The notes beneath the pieces were generated by a model. It was not told the origin of the DNA. It made no database searches and saw only the letters and a list, made by a program, of their open reading frames with translations. A stretch of 64,000 bases of DNA from Variovorax gracilis (GTDB taxonomy: Bacteria > Pseudomonadota > Gammaproteobacteria > Burkholderiales > Burkholderiaceae_C). Each line of letters starts with the position of its first letter. The first letter of the stretch is position 1. Both the position numbers and the translations under genes were made by a program. The stretch covers positions 57,138 to 121,137 of the forward strand of contig NZ_JASZYF010000014.1 of the NCBI RefSeq assembly GCF_030317115.1. Reading direction: 5' to 3'. This document shows positions 62,925 to 64,000 of this stretch, piece by piece.

Positions 62925-63182
62925 GCGCGCGACTCCTTCTCTCTGGTGGGTGGTGATGAGAGAGGATCATTGCGTGCCGGCGTGCGCAAGGGTACCGGGT
63001 CGAAGGGCAGATCCGTTGCCCGAAAGGGAAGCGGAACGCTCTTGCTCCGTGCCCGCGACCGCGGCGCCGAGCAGCCACCGGATGAACATGGCCCGCACCA
63101 TGAGCAAGGCGGGGGCCGATGACACATTCGACGACCGCGGCGAAGCCGAGGATCCGGCCGAGCCTGGATGGGGCTGCCGTGG
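62925..63182. other. Gap with operator C and promoter of the response-regulator operon
   Basis: Apart from operator C (63005-63021), I see no gene or other strong motif in this stretch. Confidence 0.5.
63005..63021 (-). promoter_or_regulatory. Operator C: GGGCA-N7-TGCCC
   Basis: On the minus strand: GGGCA ACGGATC TGCCC, 80 bp before the leader-peptide ATG, preceded by CTTCCCTTTC and followed by TTCGAC, a -35-like box. The flanks match operator B closely: 18 of 20 bases match between 63016-63035 and 60995-61014. Confidence 0.72.
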
Positions 63183-63821
63183 TCATGGCGGGCTCTGCTC
63201 GGCCCCTGGAGCGCTGCGGCTGAGCCTTTCGGCCAGGGCACCGAGTTCGGCCGCCGAGTCCACGCCCAGCTTGACCATCAGGTGCGCGCGCTGGGTCTTG
63301 ATGGTGCGTTCGCTGCTGCCGAGCTCGTCGGCGATCTGCTTGTTGAGCTTGCCTGCGACGATCCGATCGAAGACATCGCGTTCGCGCGTCGAGAGCGTGG
63401 CGAAGAGCACCCGGAGGCTCTCCGCGTCCTTCCTCGCCGCCCGTTGCGCCGCATCGCGGGCCAATGCACGTCCGAGCGCCGCCAGCAAGGGTTCGCGCTG
63501 GATCGGCTTCTCCAGAAAGTCGACCGCCCCGCCCTTCAGTGCCTGCACGGTGGAGGGAACGTCCGCATGTCCCGTCAGGAAGACGATCGGCAGCGGGATG
63601 CCGTTTTCCTCCAGCGCGCCCTGGAGGTCCAGGCCCGAAGGACCGGGCATGCGGACATCGAGCAGCAGGCAGCTCGGGCGATCGGGCGGTGGATGAAGCA
63701 GGAACTCACCCGCCGAGGCGTAGCCGCGGGCCTCGAAGCCCGCCATGTCGAGCAGTCGGAGCAGCGCCGTGCGCAGCGGCTCGTCGTCATCGACCACGTG
63801 AATGAGCGGCGAAGTGTTCAT
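63183..63821 (-). CDS. FixJ/NarL-type response regulator with LuxR helix-turn-helix
   Basis: The 212-residue protein has a REC domain (VVDDDEP, Asp55 in LLLDVRMPGPSG, Thr in FLTGHADV, Lys in DFLEKP) and a LuxR-type DNA-binding domain (LSTRERDVFDRIVAGKLNKQIADELGSSERTIKTQRAHLMVKLGV). Its start overlaps the histidine kinase stop (ATGA). It is the best candidate to bind the three GGGCA-N7-TGCCC sites nearby. Confidence 0.93.
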   Translation of the reverse strand: MNTSPLIHVVDDDEPLRTALLRLLDMAGFEARGYASAGEFLLHPPPDRPSCLLLDVRMPGPSGLDLQGALEENGIPLPIVFLTGHADVPSTVQALKGGAVDFLEKPIQREPLLAALGRALARDAAQRAARKDAESLRVLFATLSTRERDVFDRIVAGKLNKQIADELGSSERTIKTQRAHLMVKLGVDSAAELGALAERLSRSAPGAEQSPP

Positions 63822-64000
63822 GCGAAGGCGGTGGTCCGGACGCTGCTTTCACCGAGCGCGGGCAGCGAAACGTGGAAGACAGTGCCATGGGGATCGCTTT
63901 CCACCCGGATGCGGCCTCCGTGCGCTTCGACGATGGTCCGCGCGATCGACAGGCCCAGCCCCATGCCTCGGCGCTTGGTGCTGAAGAACGATTCGAAGAG
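63818..64000 (-). CDS. Sensor histidine kinase, C-terminal end only
   Basis: About 60 residues lie in the window; the gene continues past the right edge. They show the ATP-lid/G2 box of HATPase_c: FESFFSTKRRGMGLGLSIARTIVEAHGGRI. The stop at 63818 overlaps the response regulator start by 4 nt, so the two form a co-translated two-component pair. The sensor domain and signal are not visible. Confidence 0.9.
   Translation of the reverse strand, partial: LFESFFSTKRRGMGLGLSIARTIVEAHGGRIRVESDPHGTVFHVSLPALGESSVRTTAFA

Overview
The window is GC-rich DNA with dense, often overlapping genes. It most likely comes from a betaproteobacterium of the Comamonadaceae (Variovorax-like). The pointers are a complete box benzoyl-CoA pathway with the shikimate-kinase-fold regulator BoxR, two Bug-type periplasmic binding proteins, and the general gene style. 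I saw no rRNA, tRNA, CRISPR array or insertion sequence.

Region by region. (1) 1-10290: the 3' part of a giant VCBS-repeat surface protein, followed by an overlapping operon of a TolC-like lipoprotein, two HlyD-like adaptors and an M50 zinc-protease/HlyD fusion. This looks like an export or processing machine without an ABC ATPase. (2) 10393-12765: two lipoproteins and a peptidoglycan-binding/CHAP-type amidase. (3) 12850-16344: HU, then a TonB-dependent siderophore receptor behind a perfect Fur-box-like palindrome, then a Fur-family gene. (4) 16681-24940: a peroxiredoxin-like gene, a small conserved protein, a DMT permease, a LysR regulator divergent from benzoylformate decarboxylase, a Bug protein and a PL10 pectate-lyase-like lipoprotein. 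(5) 25240-30411: a translationally coupled 2-oxoacid:ferredoxin oxidoreductase operon (NAD(P)H/flavin/FeS partner, fused gamma-alpha, beta, CBS protein). (6) 30616-34224: methyltransferase, GNAT, MarR, a Rid-like protein and a second Bug protein. (7) 34246-49721: the aerobic benzoate module. boxC-boxB-boxA-maoC lie on the minus strand, boxR is in the centre, and DUF4863-boxZ-benzoate-CoA ligase-hydrolase plus a five-gene LIV-type ABC importer lie on the plus strand. (8) 49835-58339: a TPR protein, an ECF/anti-sigma pair with a DUF3455 lipoprotein, a frameshifted ABC-type binding protein, an ECF41 sigma factor with its oxidoreductase partner, and an alpha/beta-hydrolase-adenylate cyclase fusion. 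(9) 58502-64000: a sulfatase, small envelope proteins and a two-component system.

How they fit together. Benzoylformate decarboxylase can feed benzaldehyde/benzoate into the ligase and BoxA/B/C/Z route. BoxR can control both divergent arms through TGCA-containing promoters that I could place at -35/-10 resolution. ECF41 promoters (TGTCACA-N16-CGTC) precede both the ECF41 gene and its partner. In the last region three copies of a 17-bp palindrome, GGGCA-N7-TGCCC, lie 73-80 bp upstream of a sulfatase, a Cys-repeat exported protein and a response-regulator operon. They suggest a small, apparently undescribed regulon next to its own histidine kinase and LuxR-type response regulator.
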